DNA from: Tetragonia tetragonoides
Lineage: Eukaryota > Streptophyta > Magnoliopsida > Caryophyllales > Aizoaceae
Direction of reading: 5' to 3'
Length of the DNA: 64,000 bases
Assembly (NCBI GenBank): GCA_038025085.1
Contig: CM076144.1
Coordinates: 37,234,501-37,298,500, forward strand
The position numbers and the translations under genes were made by a program. Below, piece by piece: positions 34,054 to 45,127 of this stretch. Within the stretch, counting starts at the first letter, position 1; each line of letters begins with the position of its first letter. The notes beneath the pieces are model-generated. The model had not been told where the DNA came from and did no database searches. It was given only the letters and a program-made list of their open reading frames with translations.

Positions 34054-34580
34054 CAGAATTTCCTTCTTCGTGGTGGTTAAAACACAGAAACGCTAAAATT
34101 TCTGGTTTTGTGAGTGAACATTTACCATTTTGAAGACAACTGAATTTTAAAGGCAATCTGTTAATACGTCTAACTTTGAGGGTATCAGTACATTCCTGTA
34201 CTTGGGATTTTCAGGAAACTTATGAACATTTCTGTTTTTAAACTCTCCCATAGTCCACAGCCACATTGACAAGTATATTGGCTACCATTTCTAAAATTCT
34301 ACAATTTCCTGTTTCCATTACCTTACAAGCTTCGGTTTCCTCCTCGAAACAACCTTTACATTTCTAATTGTTCAATTTGACTGAGTAGTAATAAGATTGG
34401 CTAAGCCTTACTTGGCCATCTAGGGGCAAAATATTCAACGTGCGAGCTTATGGTCATTGCTTGGCTCAACTCAACATGAGAGCTTATGGTCATTGATTCA
34501 AGAGTAGGCATTTCGTGGATTGTATTGGCCTATGCTTATAAATCAATGAAAATCAACCAATTATTTTGGAAATGTAAGGC

Positions 34581-34596
34581 GGGGGGGGGGGGGGGG
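34581..34596 (+). repeat. 16-base G homopolymer
   Basis: An uninterrupted run of G in AT-rich DNA. Its length in the assembly may be unreliable. Confidence 0.9.
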
Positions 34597-34939
34597 AACT
34601 GCCAGTGTTTTGGTTCTTTTACTGTTTGCGGTTGGTTATCTGCAACTCTGCACATAGATTGCAACTTTTTAGTTTGGTCTGCTTAGTTCGGTTCTCTATT
34701 AACATCAAACTGAATTCAGTCAAACAATCAGATCTAAAAAAAATGAAAAAGATGTTTCATGGGAAAGAGGAAGACATATAGCTTTCTGTACTGTACTCAG
34801 ACATATTGACCAGTAAATCAACAGTTCCTGAATAGGAAAACTTAATGTAACTACATGGCTACGAACTACATACATGAATAACTAATGTTGAGTTATGACT
34901 AATTCTTTCCCATTTTCTCTTCTTCATGTTTTGCTGATT

Positions 34940-36890
34940 GCTGTTCTCACTTGTCAGCCTATCAAGAAGCTTTGGAAAGCACTTGAAGAATGGATTGGAA
35001 AGCTTTGGCTGCTATAATCGCCTTTATATGCCCCCTCCTTGGTACAGGCCTCCTTCTACTAAATCTTTCAGCAATGAAAGTGACTGTGGTAGCACGCTTG
35101 TTGCTCATGATAGAGAATTTGAAGTACTTTGCCTATTTTCCTTCTACTGAGAAATTGTTGCTATGAAATTGTTGACTCATAAAGCCTTATATAGGACATC
35201 TGTGGCTGAGCGATAATCAGGGATTTTGTTGATTGACATGGGGTGGAATAGGAATTCATAAACATAGAAATTTCCACTTTAGTGTTGGTTGGGGGGCATG
35301 CCAGCTAATTTATTTATTCTTTGAGAGAGAAAATATTTGTCATTTTGAGACAACTGAATTTTGTGTTAATGATTTGCTGACATGTTGACTTGGAAGGTAT
35401 CACTAGCGTCATGTACTTGCGATTTTGAACGATTAAGGAAGCTTCTTGCAGAATGTGGACCCTGCTGTTTGGCTTTGTATTCTTTGATCGGCGCACATGT
35501 TATTTGTAAGTTGTTTTCTTACTGAGTTACTGTATATACATTCTAAGCTTTCTCATGACAAATATATGTTTTTTTTGATATTCTGGTATATAAACAAATA
35601 TTGACGCCGTATAGATGTATTTTCAGATATATTTTGCTGATTAATATACTAAATATCCCATTTTTTTCTCTAATAAAAAGTACGGATATATTAGTGGGGA
35701 GAAATGATAGTTAAAAAGATCGGACATATATATAATATCATCATGTGTTAGTGATGTCACCACTATGTATTATTGAATGTTTAGTGCTTGTTTTACACCA
35801 CCTCTGATGGTATTGTAATGCAGTAGTTTTGAATTTTGATGTACTAAAGTTTGATGTCGTTGATCTTATTTATTGAATGCTGCTTGGTGCTTTGCATGGA
35901 TCTCATTCTAGTCAATTTCTTAATGCCGAGATCTGGGGTTTGATCCCTTTGCTACTGCATTTAAGTTTGTAACCATACATGAGCGCCCTGTTGCGAAAAT
36001 ATTTGATCTGCAACTAAAATTATTGGCAAATACAGTATGAGCTGCATTCTGCTGTCACAAAAGCTCTTTCTCAATAAGCAAATGTTAAAACGTAGTTATG
36101 GAAATGATAGTTCACTATCATCTTGAGTATTTGGCTACAGTAGAATTGGGTCGAGAAAATTGCACTCTAGTTGTTTTTCTGTAGGGTTTTTATTTTTATT
36201 TTATGTTCTTTATTATTAAATTTAAAAAGCATGCTTGTGTCCATGTTCAATCACCATGTCATAATTGCATTCTACCCTTCTCACAAAATAAAATAAAATA
36301 AAATAATTGCATTCTACCCTTTAGATTCATGTCTTAGAGCTAAAATTATATCATGATGGTGGATTTAGGAGCCTGGCCTCACCAACATTGCCAGACTATA
36401 AGAAAGATGCTGCACCGGTTGATTTTGAGACAAATTGAATTTGTTAATTAGATGATTTAGTGGCCATTTTGACTTTTATAGTTGTTTCCATCAATATAGG
36501 GTTCCCTCTTCACATTGAAATGTGTGGTTTGGTGGGCAAGAAGCAGACATGATTAAGCAGCACAAAATACAAGGTTTTTTAAGATGGTAAGACTTTTGTC
36601 TTTTTTTTTTCTTTCTAGCAGTACTTTAATATTCATACTTATTCGACAAATTACAATAATTTGCTATGAACCTCTTTTCTCCTTCTAATCATAGAGGAGG
36701 TATCAGGGAAGAGTGCTGTTACATGTACGCCCTCCTTTTCTGGAGTATTCTACTTTCAGCAGGTACGAGTCGCTGCTGCTCCTATTGTATTTTGTCTGAC
36801 AATTTGTTGAACGTCACACATCTACCCGCTCTTTGATATTCAATTCTGGTGTGTTTAACATATACTAAAATCACATTGATGACGTTGAAA
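34940..36890 (+). repeat. Unit B of the segmental tandem array, conserved islands
   Basis: Islands shared with units C, D and E occur in the same order. They are 34965-35125 (small frame), 35435-35500 (GGAAGCTTCTTG...CCTGCTGTTTGG), 35925-35985 (GAGATCTGGG...AACCATACATGAG), 36535-36595 (GCAAGAAGCAGACATGATTAAGCAGC...GATGGTAAG) and 36740-36775 (TTTCAGCAGGTACGAGT). Several islands end at GT-AG-like junctions, as exons would. No multi-exon protein could be assembled. Confidence 0.6.
34990..35166 (+). CDS. Small hydrophobic ORF in unit B, 58 codons, doubtful
   Basis: The frame starts MDWKALAAIIAFICPLLG and has a hydrophobic segment followed by LLLMIENLK. It aligns with the frame at 37847-37990 (MDWKTFAAMVAFICPLLG...) and partly with 33586. 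The overlapping frame at 34938-35150 (SFGKHLKNGLESF...) is also kept open in unit C, so which frame (if any) is coding is unresolved. No known family recognised. Confidence 0.3.
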   Translation: MDWKALAAIIAFICPLLGTGLLLLNLSAMKVTVVARLLLMIENLKYFAYFPSTEKLLL

Positions 36891-36892
36891 AT

Positions 36893-37140
36893 CTCACAGT
36901 GAATCCTTGATCTAGCAATGACCTGAGATCAAACATTTGGTTATCCTATCTGCAAAAGGGTTGAAGCACACTAAACTCTACCCGGCTGAATTTAGAATGT
37001 TCTGAACTTCTGACTATGAATTATAGTTATACAATGTTGGTAGTGGTTATTGTTCATTTGTTAACACCAGTGGTGTTTAGGACAACAGGCTTTCCGCTGA
37101 TCTTGGTGGACTTCACATTGATGTAAATCATGTAGTGATA
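36893..37140 (-). pseudogene. Relic of a basic-7S-globulin/EDGP-like gene
   Basis: Two blocks match the intact genes in order. CTCACAGTGAATCCTTGATC matches the 3' end (CTCACAGTGAGTCCTGGATC in the 48.6-kb copy). CTGATCTTGGTGGACTTCACATTGATGTA matches the stretch coding INVKSIKINQK. Most of the gene between them is deleted. It occupies the expected place after the unit B islands. Confidence 0.6.
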
Positions 37141-37399
37141 CTTACCATTACACCATTTAACTTTGGTTATGAATTATAAAGTGAGTGGTATCAGGTGTAG
37201 TCATTAGTTAATTTAGCATTAACCCCAAATCTTCAGTACCTACCTTGATAAGTAAAGCAGAACTCATGGTTGGCAAAAGATGTATAGGGTGAGGTATTGT
37301 AATGCAGAATCAGAACATTTCTTGTTCCTGAAGGACATGATGTATTTCATGTAACACTCAGTTATGCTGTATGACTCTTCACTTCAGTTTGATGTTTTT

Positions 37400-40200
37400 T
37401 CTCTTTTAGAAGGACAATAATTAGTCAAACTTGTACACAAGTTATTTACTTGACGTGCCTTATACATATAGAAAAACAAGGATAGCATCCGTGATGGGAT
37501 GTTCATTTTGCAATTGGTATGGCTTTATAGATATTTTGCCTTTTATGGAATCCCTCGTTTTCGTCTGCTCTCTGCTTGGTGCTCTATTTGTAGAAATTCC
37601 ATCAAACAAACAAATAAAATATTGCATTTGTGAAGAAATATAGATCTCTATATTAAGAAATAATGGTTATAATATAATAGATCCCGTTTAGGGTATAGGA
37701 CAAGCTAATGATTGTTACATGGTTAAGGACTACAATCTACATATAAGATTAACCCATAGTTCCTAATTCTTGCTTCTTTCTCGCTTTCTCTTCTTCGTGT
37801 AGGTTGGTGATCTCAGTCTCAGGAAGCTTTGGAGAGCACATGAAGAATGGACTGGAAAACTTTTGCTGCGATGGTTGCCTTTATTTGCCCCCTCCTTGGC
37901 ATAGCTCTTCTTCCACTAAATATTTCAGAAACTGCAGCTACTATAGAAGCATCAGTGATCTTGTTGCTCATGATGAAAATTTTAAGGTAATTTAGCCTTC
38001 TAGATTCTATCTCTTTGCCCTTTTGTAGTTTGGTCTTCTACTGACTAATTGTTGCTATATTTGCTTGGCATTGGGGGCTTTTATAGAACATCTGTGACTG
38101 ATGCAAAATAAGGGTTCTTGTTGATTAAGATGGGGAGGAAATAAAATACAGAAACAGCGAAAGTTCCACTTAGGAGTGTTGTTGGGGTTGGGGGTATGCC
38201 AGCTAAATTTTGTGATTTTATAACTGAATATATTAGCCGTTTCGAGACAGCTGAATTTTAAGATGATTTGTTTATTCATTATTTGTGATGGTTTCACTTC
38301 ATTCATGTACTTGCAATGTTGAACAGTAAGGAAGCTTCTTCGGGACCCTGCTGTTTGCTTTGTATATTTGGCCTTGGAAGAAGTACATGTTGATAGTAAG
38401 ATCTCTTACCGTTATTATAATCTTTACCCTGACAATATGTCTTAATGATATTCTGTCTACATTATATATTGTTTCATCCTATTACCAAGTGGCTGCTTAA
38501 TGTTGCTTTTATCTACTAAATTGCCCTATAGGATGCCTATAAGAATATATTATCCTACAACCAGAAGTTTGCTTTTATCTTCTGAACTGTCTTATAGAAT
38601 GCAATCATCAGGACTATGGATGGTGGCTATATTAGTGGGGGAGAAGTGATGATAGCTAAATATGGAAGTGGAGATCATATGTAGCCACAATATATCTTAA
38701 TGCTTGGTGCTTGCTTGATGCTACCTTCTATGAGATTTAAATATGTGTTTCTGTACTGGATCTCAGGCTCTCAGCTTAGTAAAAACAATCAGTACTGTGT
38801 AAACGACCAAATGTTATTATCTATGACTGTTATTTGGTGCTTTGCACAGCATTTATTGCAATCCCGTCACAGAAGCTGAGATCTGGGATTTGTGACATGT
38901 ACAGATGTACTGCTGCCCTCAAGTCCTTAACCATACATGAGCCTACCGCTTTATGCTTTTTATTTATTTATTTATTCTAATATTCATTTATGTATTTGTG
39001 AGTGGAAATTATTTCTAAGCTTGTGAGATCTCATATAAGCTTATTCTCCATAAGCAAATGGTAAATGTTGATTATCTAAGTGTCAGAGACTCACAGTGTG
39101 CTTTATAGCAGCTAGTTCTTTGTAGTGGGTAATTACTAGTATTGCGGTTAGATCAGAAATAGGTTTTCATTACATACAACATCTGAAAGCAATAATTCAA
39201 GATAATAATGTGTCTAGTTATTTTGTTTATAACGTCATTGTAAGACCTTGCTTATTGTACTTATTTAATCACCATGTCTAGGTTGCATTATATTTGATGT
39301 ATTCAAGTCTATGCTCTGCTGGCATTGATATGTGTGGTTTTGGTAGGCAAAATCTGAGGACACGTCACAGACACGATTCAGCATCAGGACTCAGGAGTAT
39401 GAAACTTTTGGATGGTGAGATCTGTGTGTTGTTGGAATAATTTCATAGTCCTAAGAACTCCACATTTACTTAGGGATTGTAACTTTGCAAGGTTAAATTG
39501 ACAAAAACCAATATTGATAATACTTCAAATTTAAAATCACCATATAAAATATTACTTTAACAAACTGGCTTATATCATCTAAATGTTTGCATGAACAAAC
39601 TACAGTTACATCAATGAAATACCCAACATGTGACATGTCATCAACCCCTAAATTGAGGGGGTAATGGTGATCACTCAAAGATAGTTCGTGGTTGAGTGCA
39701 ATAACTTGAGCTATATATGGTAGGAAAAATGTTATGATAAAATGGTTTCTTAAGCAATTTAGCGGTGCACTTCATAGAATGCTTGCTAGTTGTTTTTGAA
39801 TGATAATTTTAATACCCAGTATTTTAGATGGTGGTTTTTGTCAATATAGCCGAATCATAATGATCTGTCTGACTGCATTACACTCCCTCCCCCTTCCTTT
39901 CTTCAGCATAGAGACATTCAGACAGGCTAAATATCAGGTGCACAACAATCCTGCAAATACACCTTCAGAGTTGGACTTGTTTTTCTCTCAGCAGGTACGA
40001 GTGACTGCTAGCCCTATTATATCTGGATTCTGGACTTGAAATTGCTGAAGTCTTGATTTTTTGGACATTTGGCTAATGACTGGTTTTCTAAATCTTTCCG
40101 TCAGCAGGTTTCATTAGTTGATCATTTGCCTCAGCTTTTAGTCACTTCTTTAAAAGGTGCGTACATATAGTATCTTGCTTGCTCTCTGGCAGTTTCGATA
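37400..40200 (+). repeat. Unit C of the segmental tandem array, conserved islands
   Basis: The same islands as unit B occur at 37820-37990, 38328-38395, 38875-38945, 39348-39415 and 39900-40005. The last one forms an open stretch (SIETFRQAKYQVHNNPANTP) up to CAG|GTACGAG. The intact gene at 40463-41737 follows on the opposite strand. Confidence 0.6.
37847..37990 (+). CDS. Small hydrophobic ORF in unit C, 47 codons, doubtful
   Basis: The frame reads MDWKTFAAMVAFICPLLG, then hydrophobic residues, ending LLLMMKILR and TAA. It is the unit C counterpart of 34990-35166. The end lies on a GGTAA that could equally be a splice donor. No family recognised. Confidence 0.3.
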   Translation: MDWKTFAAMVAFICPLLGIALLPLNISETAATIEASVILLLMMKILR

Positions 40201-40462
40201 GTCTGTATTCAAGCTGTTAGTCTTATTCCTTTTAATTTGTGAAACTTCTATTCATCTACCACATAGTGGTGTGAGTACTCTGACAAATGAATATTACACT
40301 TATTTTAGAAACAAGAATTACAGGCAAAGTAATTTGTAGCTCCCAGTCCCAGCTATTAAGAATTCAGCTCAAATTAAGATACTACAACTGACAGTATCCT
40401 TCTTTCTATTCCAATGTTTTTCGCAAAGTCCTCTTGTTTCCCTTACCCTTCCATCTGAAGCA

Positions 40463-41737
40463 TTAGGCAATAGTGGTGAAGTTGAAGTTCTCACAATGAG
40501 TCCTCAGTCCGCTAAGTGGGCCACCAAAGCCCAACCTTGACCTTCCAAGATCAAACTGGAGTGGAATATCCTGCATTTGATATGTTCCAATGTTAATTGA
40601 AGCTCTGTAGTTCGACCCACCATTCACAAATGCCAGGCACAACACACCGGGCTTGGCCTCCACCATAGAATTAAGCCCAAAAATGTACCAAACTGCTCCC
40701 TGGCCCTTCAGTTTGACATCAATGCTGGGCACTCCAGGACCCAACAGAGTAGAGGAGAAGCGTTTAGACTCATAGCACAGCCCAAATGGTGCAATGGGCT
40801 TTACCTTTGGCACCTTAGAGAGCTGCTTAGCGAAATGTGAAGTTATGGCCTTATAAATCGAGCCCTCTAGGACAGTGTAGGGCAACAGTGTGTTAATTGT
40901 TGTGCCCCCGGTACCGATGTCACTTACTGATAGCAATGATGTATTAAGTGAAACTTGCTTCTGGTTGATCTTAATGGACTTGACATTGATATAGTATTCA
41001 CCAAACGGGCTTATCCTTAATGATGTGTACTTGAGGCGGTTGGACACCTCAACACCTGGGAGGAAACTGTAAGGCCCCTCCGATCCAAAGAAAATGACCC
41101 CGTTACCAGAGGTGGTGGAGGGAAGACACATGGTAAAGATACGCTTGAGCCCAAGCCTAGAAGCAAGTTGGTTTTGTAGCGCGATTGGGGCTTGAGCCAG
41201 CCCAGCTACACCTTGGACACCTTTGGGTAAGCCATTTTTTACTAGGGCAGATGGTGAACAGGTGAAAAGAAAGTTACTAATTTTAACTAGTCGGCCAGGG
41301 TTGGACCCATCAGTGGAGCGGAAAGCAATGAGATCTTGGGCTACCTCACCAATAGTGCTCTGGTGGGTGACTGGATTCTCCAATAGGAGCCCACATGTGT
41401 TAGGATGGCAAAATGGTCTAGCAGCTTTGGGGCAAGTATGACAGTAGCTAGTGTTGGCCGCTTTACATTGGGCTGATCTACATTTGGGTTGGCTGAAGGT
41501 GGATGACTTGTAGTTGGTCTCACAATTGGCCCATAAGTGGCGGGCAGTGAGATCCACAACAAAGCCTACTGAGGCAAGGGGTGTTCTTCCATAAGTGTTA
41601 GCTACTAGGAGATTAGTAGCAGCATCTTTGCGTACAGGCAAAACAAGTGGTTTGGGGGAGGAAGGAGCAGCTAGGGAGAGATCTATTGAGGAGGATAGAC
41701 AAAGTAAACTGAGGACAAGGAAAGCAAGATGAGCCAT
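40463..41737 (-). CDS. Basic 7S globulin / EDGP / TAXI-like pepsin-fold protein, copy 1
   Basis: One exon, 424 residues from ATG 41737. It has a signal peptide (MAHLAFLVLSLLCLSSS..., cleavage near residue 23-25), then SSPKPLVLPVRKDAATNLL. It shows the cysteine-rich insert (CRSAQCKAANTSYCHTCPKA) and both lobes of the A1 pepsin fold. The first catalytic site, normally DTG/DSG, is DLT (FVVDLTARHLW, about residue 62), and the second region (GGTTINTLLPYTVLE) lacks D[TS]G. Family members such as EDGP, nodulin-41-like and TAXI-type proteins are secreted to the wall, mostly without protease activity; some inhibit microbial xylanases or glucanases. Which role applies here is unknown. It is closest to copy 2 at 45128. 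A TATA box lies about 65 bases upstream. Confidence 0.92.
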   Translation of the reverse strand: MAHLAFLVLSLLCLSSSIDLSLAAPSSPKPLVLPVRKDAATNLLVANTYGRTPLASVGFVVDLTARHLWANCETNYKSSTFSQPKCRSAQCKAANTSYCHTCPKAARPFCHPNTCGLLLENPVTHQSTIGEVAQDLIAFRSTDGSNPGRLVKISNFLFTCSPSALVKNGLPKGVQGVAGLAQAPIALQNQLASRLGLKRIFTMCLPSTTSGNGVIFFGSEGPYSFLPGVEVSNRLKYTSLRISPFGEYYINVKSIKINQKQVSLNTSLLSVSDIGTGGTTINTLLPYTVLEGSIYKAITSHFAKQLSKVPKVKPIAPFGLCYESKRFSSTLLGPGVPSIDVKLKGQGAVWYIFGLNSMVEAKPGVLCLAFVNGGSNYRASINIGTYQMQDIPLQFDLGRSRLGFGGPLSGLRTHCENFNFTTIA

Positions 41738-41799
41738 GATATCCCAAAGTACAGTGTGGTGTTTGAAGTGGAGATGTCGAAGTAGAGGAAATAAGGGGA

Positions 41800-41806
41800 T
41801 TATATA
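41800..41806 (-). promoter_or_regulatory. TATA box of EDGP-like copy 1
   Basis: TATATAA on the minus strand, 63 bases upstream of the ATG. The same position is occupied by TATATAA in copy 2 and ATAAATA in copy 3. Confidence 0.65.
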
Positions 41807-41809
41807 CTA

Positions 41810-42780
41810 GAGATTGGGGGTACTTGGACAGTTGACATTAGTATATTTCATCTCTCTAAGTTCAGATTTTCCAAGATAAGCACGTATTCCACATGGTATG
41901 ATAAATTATTTAAAAACTTTTGGGTGGGTGATTGGCCGATGAAAGTGGCCTTGTGCTATGAGATTATTTAAAGCACAGTCAGAAACAATTAATGGCAAAT
42001 GAACTGCCCAGCTTTTTTTATTGAGAAGCTTGAGTATCTAAGCAGCTTCTTGGAGACTACTCTAAGTATGCAGTTTGGATCCGTTTTTGGAGGAGGTTGC
42101 ATCAAAGGTAGATTTCTTTATTTAGAGCGCTAATTGGATAAAGGATTAGACCCACTTGGGGAAGAATGGCGTTAACGGTTAAAATTTATTTAGAGCTCTC
42201 TGCATGAATTAGATTACATTATTAAAATAGTACTTTTTAATGAGGAGAACACACTTACATATAATGCCACAGTGAGGTGATATCAGTTGTGAGTTATATA
42301 TTTGCCGGTGCGTGTCTGCACTTCAGATTGCACATGGACAAAATGCTAGTCCCCATGAGTCTGAGCAAGCGTGGCATGTGAAAGATTTAGGCATTAGATA
42401 TCAAAATTTGGTGTTTGAAAGACTTGATTATAATAGCTTTCTTGAACACTCAGTTTTGTACTCTAGACATGAATTTGTTTTCTTATCCATTTCAGGAGAG
42501 AGCAAATTCATTTACTGGAAGTCTTAAATTACCAGCAGGACCACCCTGTTTACTTTCCTTTCGCATCCTCCTAATGTTGACAAGCTTTAATCCCACAAGT
42601 GCTTGATCAAACAGCAAGCACGTACCAGTTGTGACCCTTCAATCCTGATTTTGAACATCAATAGCGTCGTCAATATCTGCCATTTTAGTTTTGAGACAAC
42701 AACTTTTTTAAACATGACTTGTTTACACATTAGAAAACCTTTCTTTTGCAAATATTAAAAAAAATAATAATAATAAATTT
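41810..42780. other. Upstream flank of copy 1, no gene recognised
   Basis: AT-rich; the only frames (42312-42606) show no domain or conservation. Confidence 0.4.
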
Positions 42781-42784
42781 CTGG

Positions 42785-42906
42785 GTCTTTCGAAAACAGT
42801 GTCTCTTCTAGGCGACTAGTTAGGGGTAACTGGGTAAGACTGCGTACATCTGGACCTCCCCAGACCCCACCCTAGGCGGGATACTTACTGGGTTGTTGTT
42901 GTTGTT
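42785..42906 (+). mobile_element. 5'-truncated Au-like SINE with (GTT)n tail
   Basis: TTTCGAAAACAGTGTCTCTT, GGTAAGACTGCGTACATCTG and CCCCAGACCCCACCCTAGG, then GGGTTGTTGTTGTTGTT, follow the 3' half of plant Au-type SINEs. The tRNA-like head is missing. Confidence 0.65.
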
Positions 42907-42949
42907 TACACATTGACTCTGACAGTATCAGTATCTTCATTATAATTAG

Positions 42950-44700
42950 AATTTTGAACGAGTAAGGAAGCTTCTTGTGGAATATGCTGATTGGTTTTAT
43001 ATTCTTCCATGGAAGAACATGTTAAAAGATCTCTTACTGTGTTCTAATAATTAACCTTCACAAATAACTTTTCATGTTTTTAGGCAAAATTTCATACTAT
43101 TTCTAATAGTTATATTGACACAGTCCCCCGAAATAAGACTTTGTTTAGGTTGATCAAAATACTCTTAAATTATTGATTTGGTCCAACACCATTGTGTCTC
43201 CCTCTCTCAACAAGCAGTTTCACCCCATCTATCAGCCTAGGTTCATTTCTATTGCTGCCATCTAAGAAATTTAGGAGTAGAAGAATAGCCTCAGCAATGG
43301 TGTACGTGTAATTCGTAACAGTTTGGACATCTTGGAGCAATCTTAAGAGCAATCTTGGTGCTGCTCAGGTTTTGCTTGTAGTTGCACTCCTTAACAGTTT
43401 GAATAGTAGCAGCAGCAGCAACCTAAGGAGCTTTCCTTGTTGCTGACACCACCTTAGACTAAATAGACCAGCCCAGGATTGCTTGGTTTGATTGTACCAG
43501 CGACATTAATCAAAGCACCATAAACGTACTTAGCAAATTTGCCAGAAACCCTATTAGTCATGTTTCGTTTTATGAAAGCTTTTTTTGTAACAGTTATTTA
43601 TTTATTTATAACTTTTATCCATTATCGAAACCACATTTTATGAGGTTTTTTCTTTCTAACAGCCACCTGAGGACTGAGGTCACTTTATGTCAAAAAAGTC
43701 ATTTGGATTGACTGAAATACCTCTACATGAGTGTCACGTGCATTTTTTATTTTATTTTTAACTATATTTCCTAATTGTCTGTAAGAAAGAGTTAAAAGTG
43801 CAACAGGACATGTTTGATGTGGTATAAAAATATGTGGTATGAGCTTAGAAAATTAAATTTATGCAATTAGAAAACCATGCAACACTTATGTGGAGTATGT
43901 TAGTCCGCCTAGGTACCTTGTTAAGGAAAACTTCATAAAAGGCAGTTTGAAGAGGAATTAAAGGTAGCTACAGTCCCTTCCAATTCCAAAGCTGAGATCT
44001 GGGTGTTGAGCTATGTACTGCTGCCCATTAGTCCTTAACCATACATCAGTCTTGAGAATTCTGATTTGCCACTTAAGTTATTTTTGAGTATGGAAGCTTG
44101 CATTGTGTTCTGTCATACCACCAAATGGTACGTAGAGGTTATGAAAGTTTCTAGAATCTGCATTATGGAATTGTTACTTGACTGTCCTTGATAATGTTGC
44201 AGTTACATCAGGTTAGGTTATGTATTCAGATACAATATTTGGATGCCAAGAGCAGAGATTATGCCAGTTATTTTCTTAAACTTGTTCATATCCATGTTAA
44301 TCACCATATCACGGTTGTATTTTCTCTATTATTTTGTGTATATAAATAGTCCTGTCTTGACATTGACATGTGTTGTTTGATTAGGCAAATTCGGAGGATG
44401 CATACATGATTGAGCATCAGGAGTCAGGACATACAGTCTTTTCGAAGGTAACTATTTATTATTGGATTTTTTTATTTTCTGATGAATTGTATCGATTTGT
44501 GATTTGTATTATGCATTTTCTCTCCTCTTTTGATGATAGAGATATGGGTATATTACAGGTGCAGAGCAATGTGACGTATACACATTATTGGAGTTTGTCC
44601 TTTGTTTTTCTTTCCAAGCAGGTACGAGTGACTGCTACCTCTAATATGTTTGGTGTAACAAATTGCTAAACATTAAAGAGCCACTTAAAATATGGCTTGA
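42950..44700 (+). repeat. Unit D of the segmental tandem array, conserved islands
   Basis: Islands lie at 42958-43030, 43990-44050, 44390-44450 (GCAAATTCGGAGGATGCATACATG...AAGGTAAC) and 44560-44640 (CAGGTGCAGAGC...CAAGCAGGTACGAGTGACTGC). The small hydrophobic frame was not found in this unit. Confidence 0.55.
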
Positions 44701-45127
44701 GGTTGTATCTGTGCTTGAGCCCTTAATTCTGGCCCTGTTAAGTTTTAACATATAAACTATATTCACATTCAACATGTGGGATTTTGGGTAATGATTTCGG
44801 TTTTTTATAAATTTTCTCATGGTGCATATTTGATTGGTTGACTGACTATCTCTCTAGCCAGTATTCAATCACTTCTCCGAATTTTGCGTTTCAACACACA
44901 ATAGAGTTGTATATTGGTTTGCTCTAGAACTTTTCTTTATTTGTGCATGACATGCTATTAATCTTGTTCCTTCTAACAAGTGAAACTTTTATTCATTTAC
45001 TACAAAAGGTGTAACAAATGAAAATTACAGTAATAACTACTGGCAAAAACTTCTCGAAAGCTACAACTGACTAACATCCTTGTTTCTTTTTTCCAATCGT
45101 TTTCCTCAACTCTTTCCATCTGAAGAG

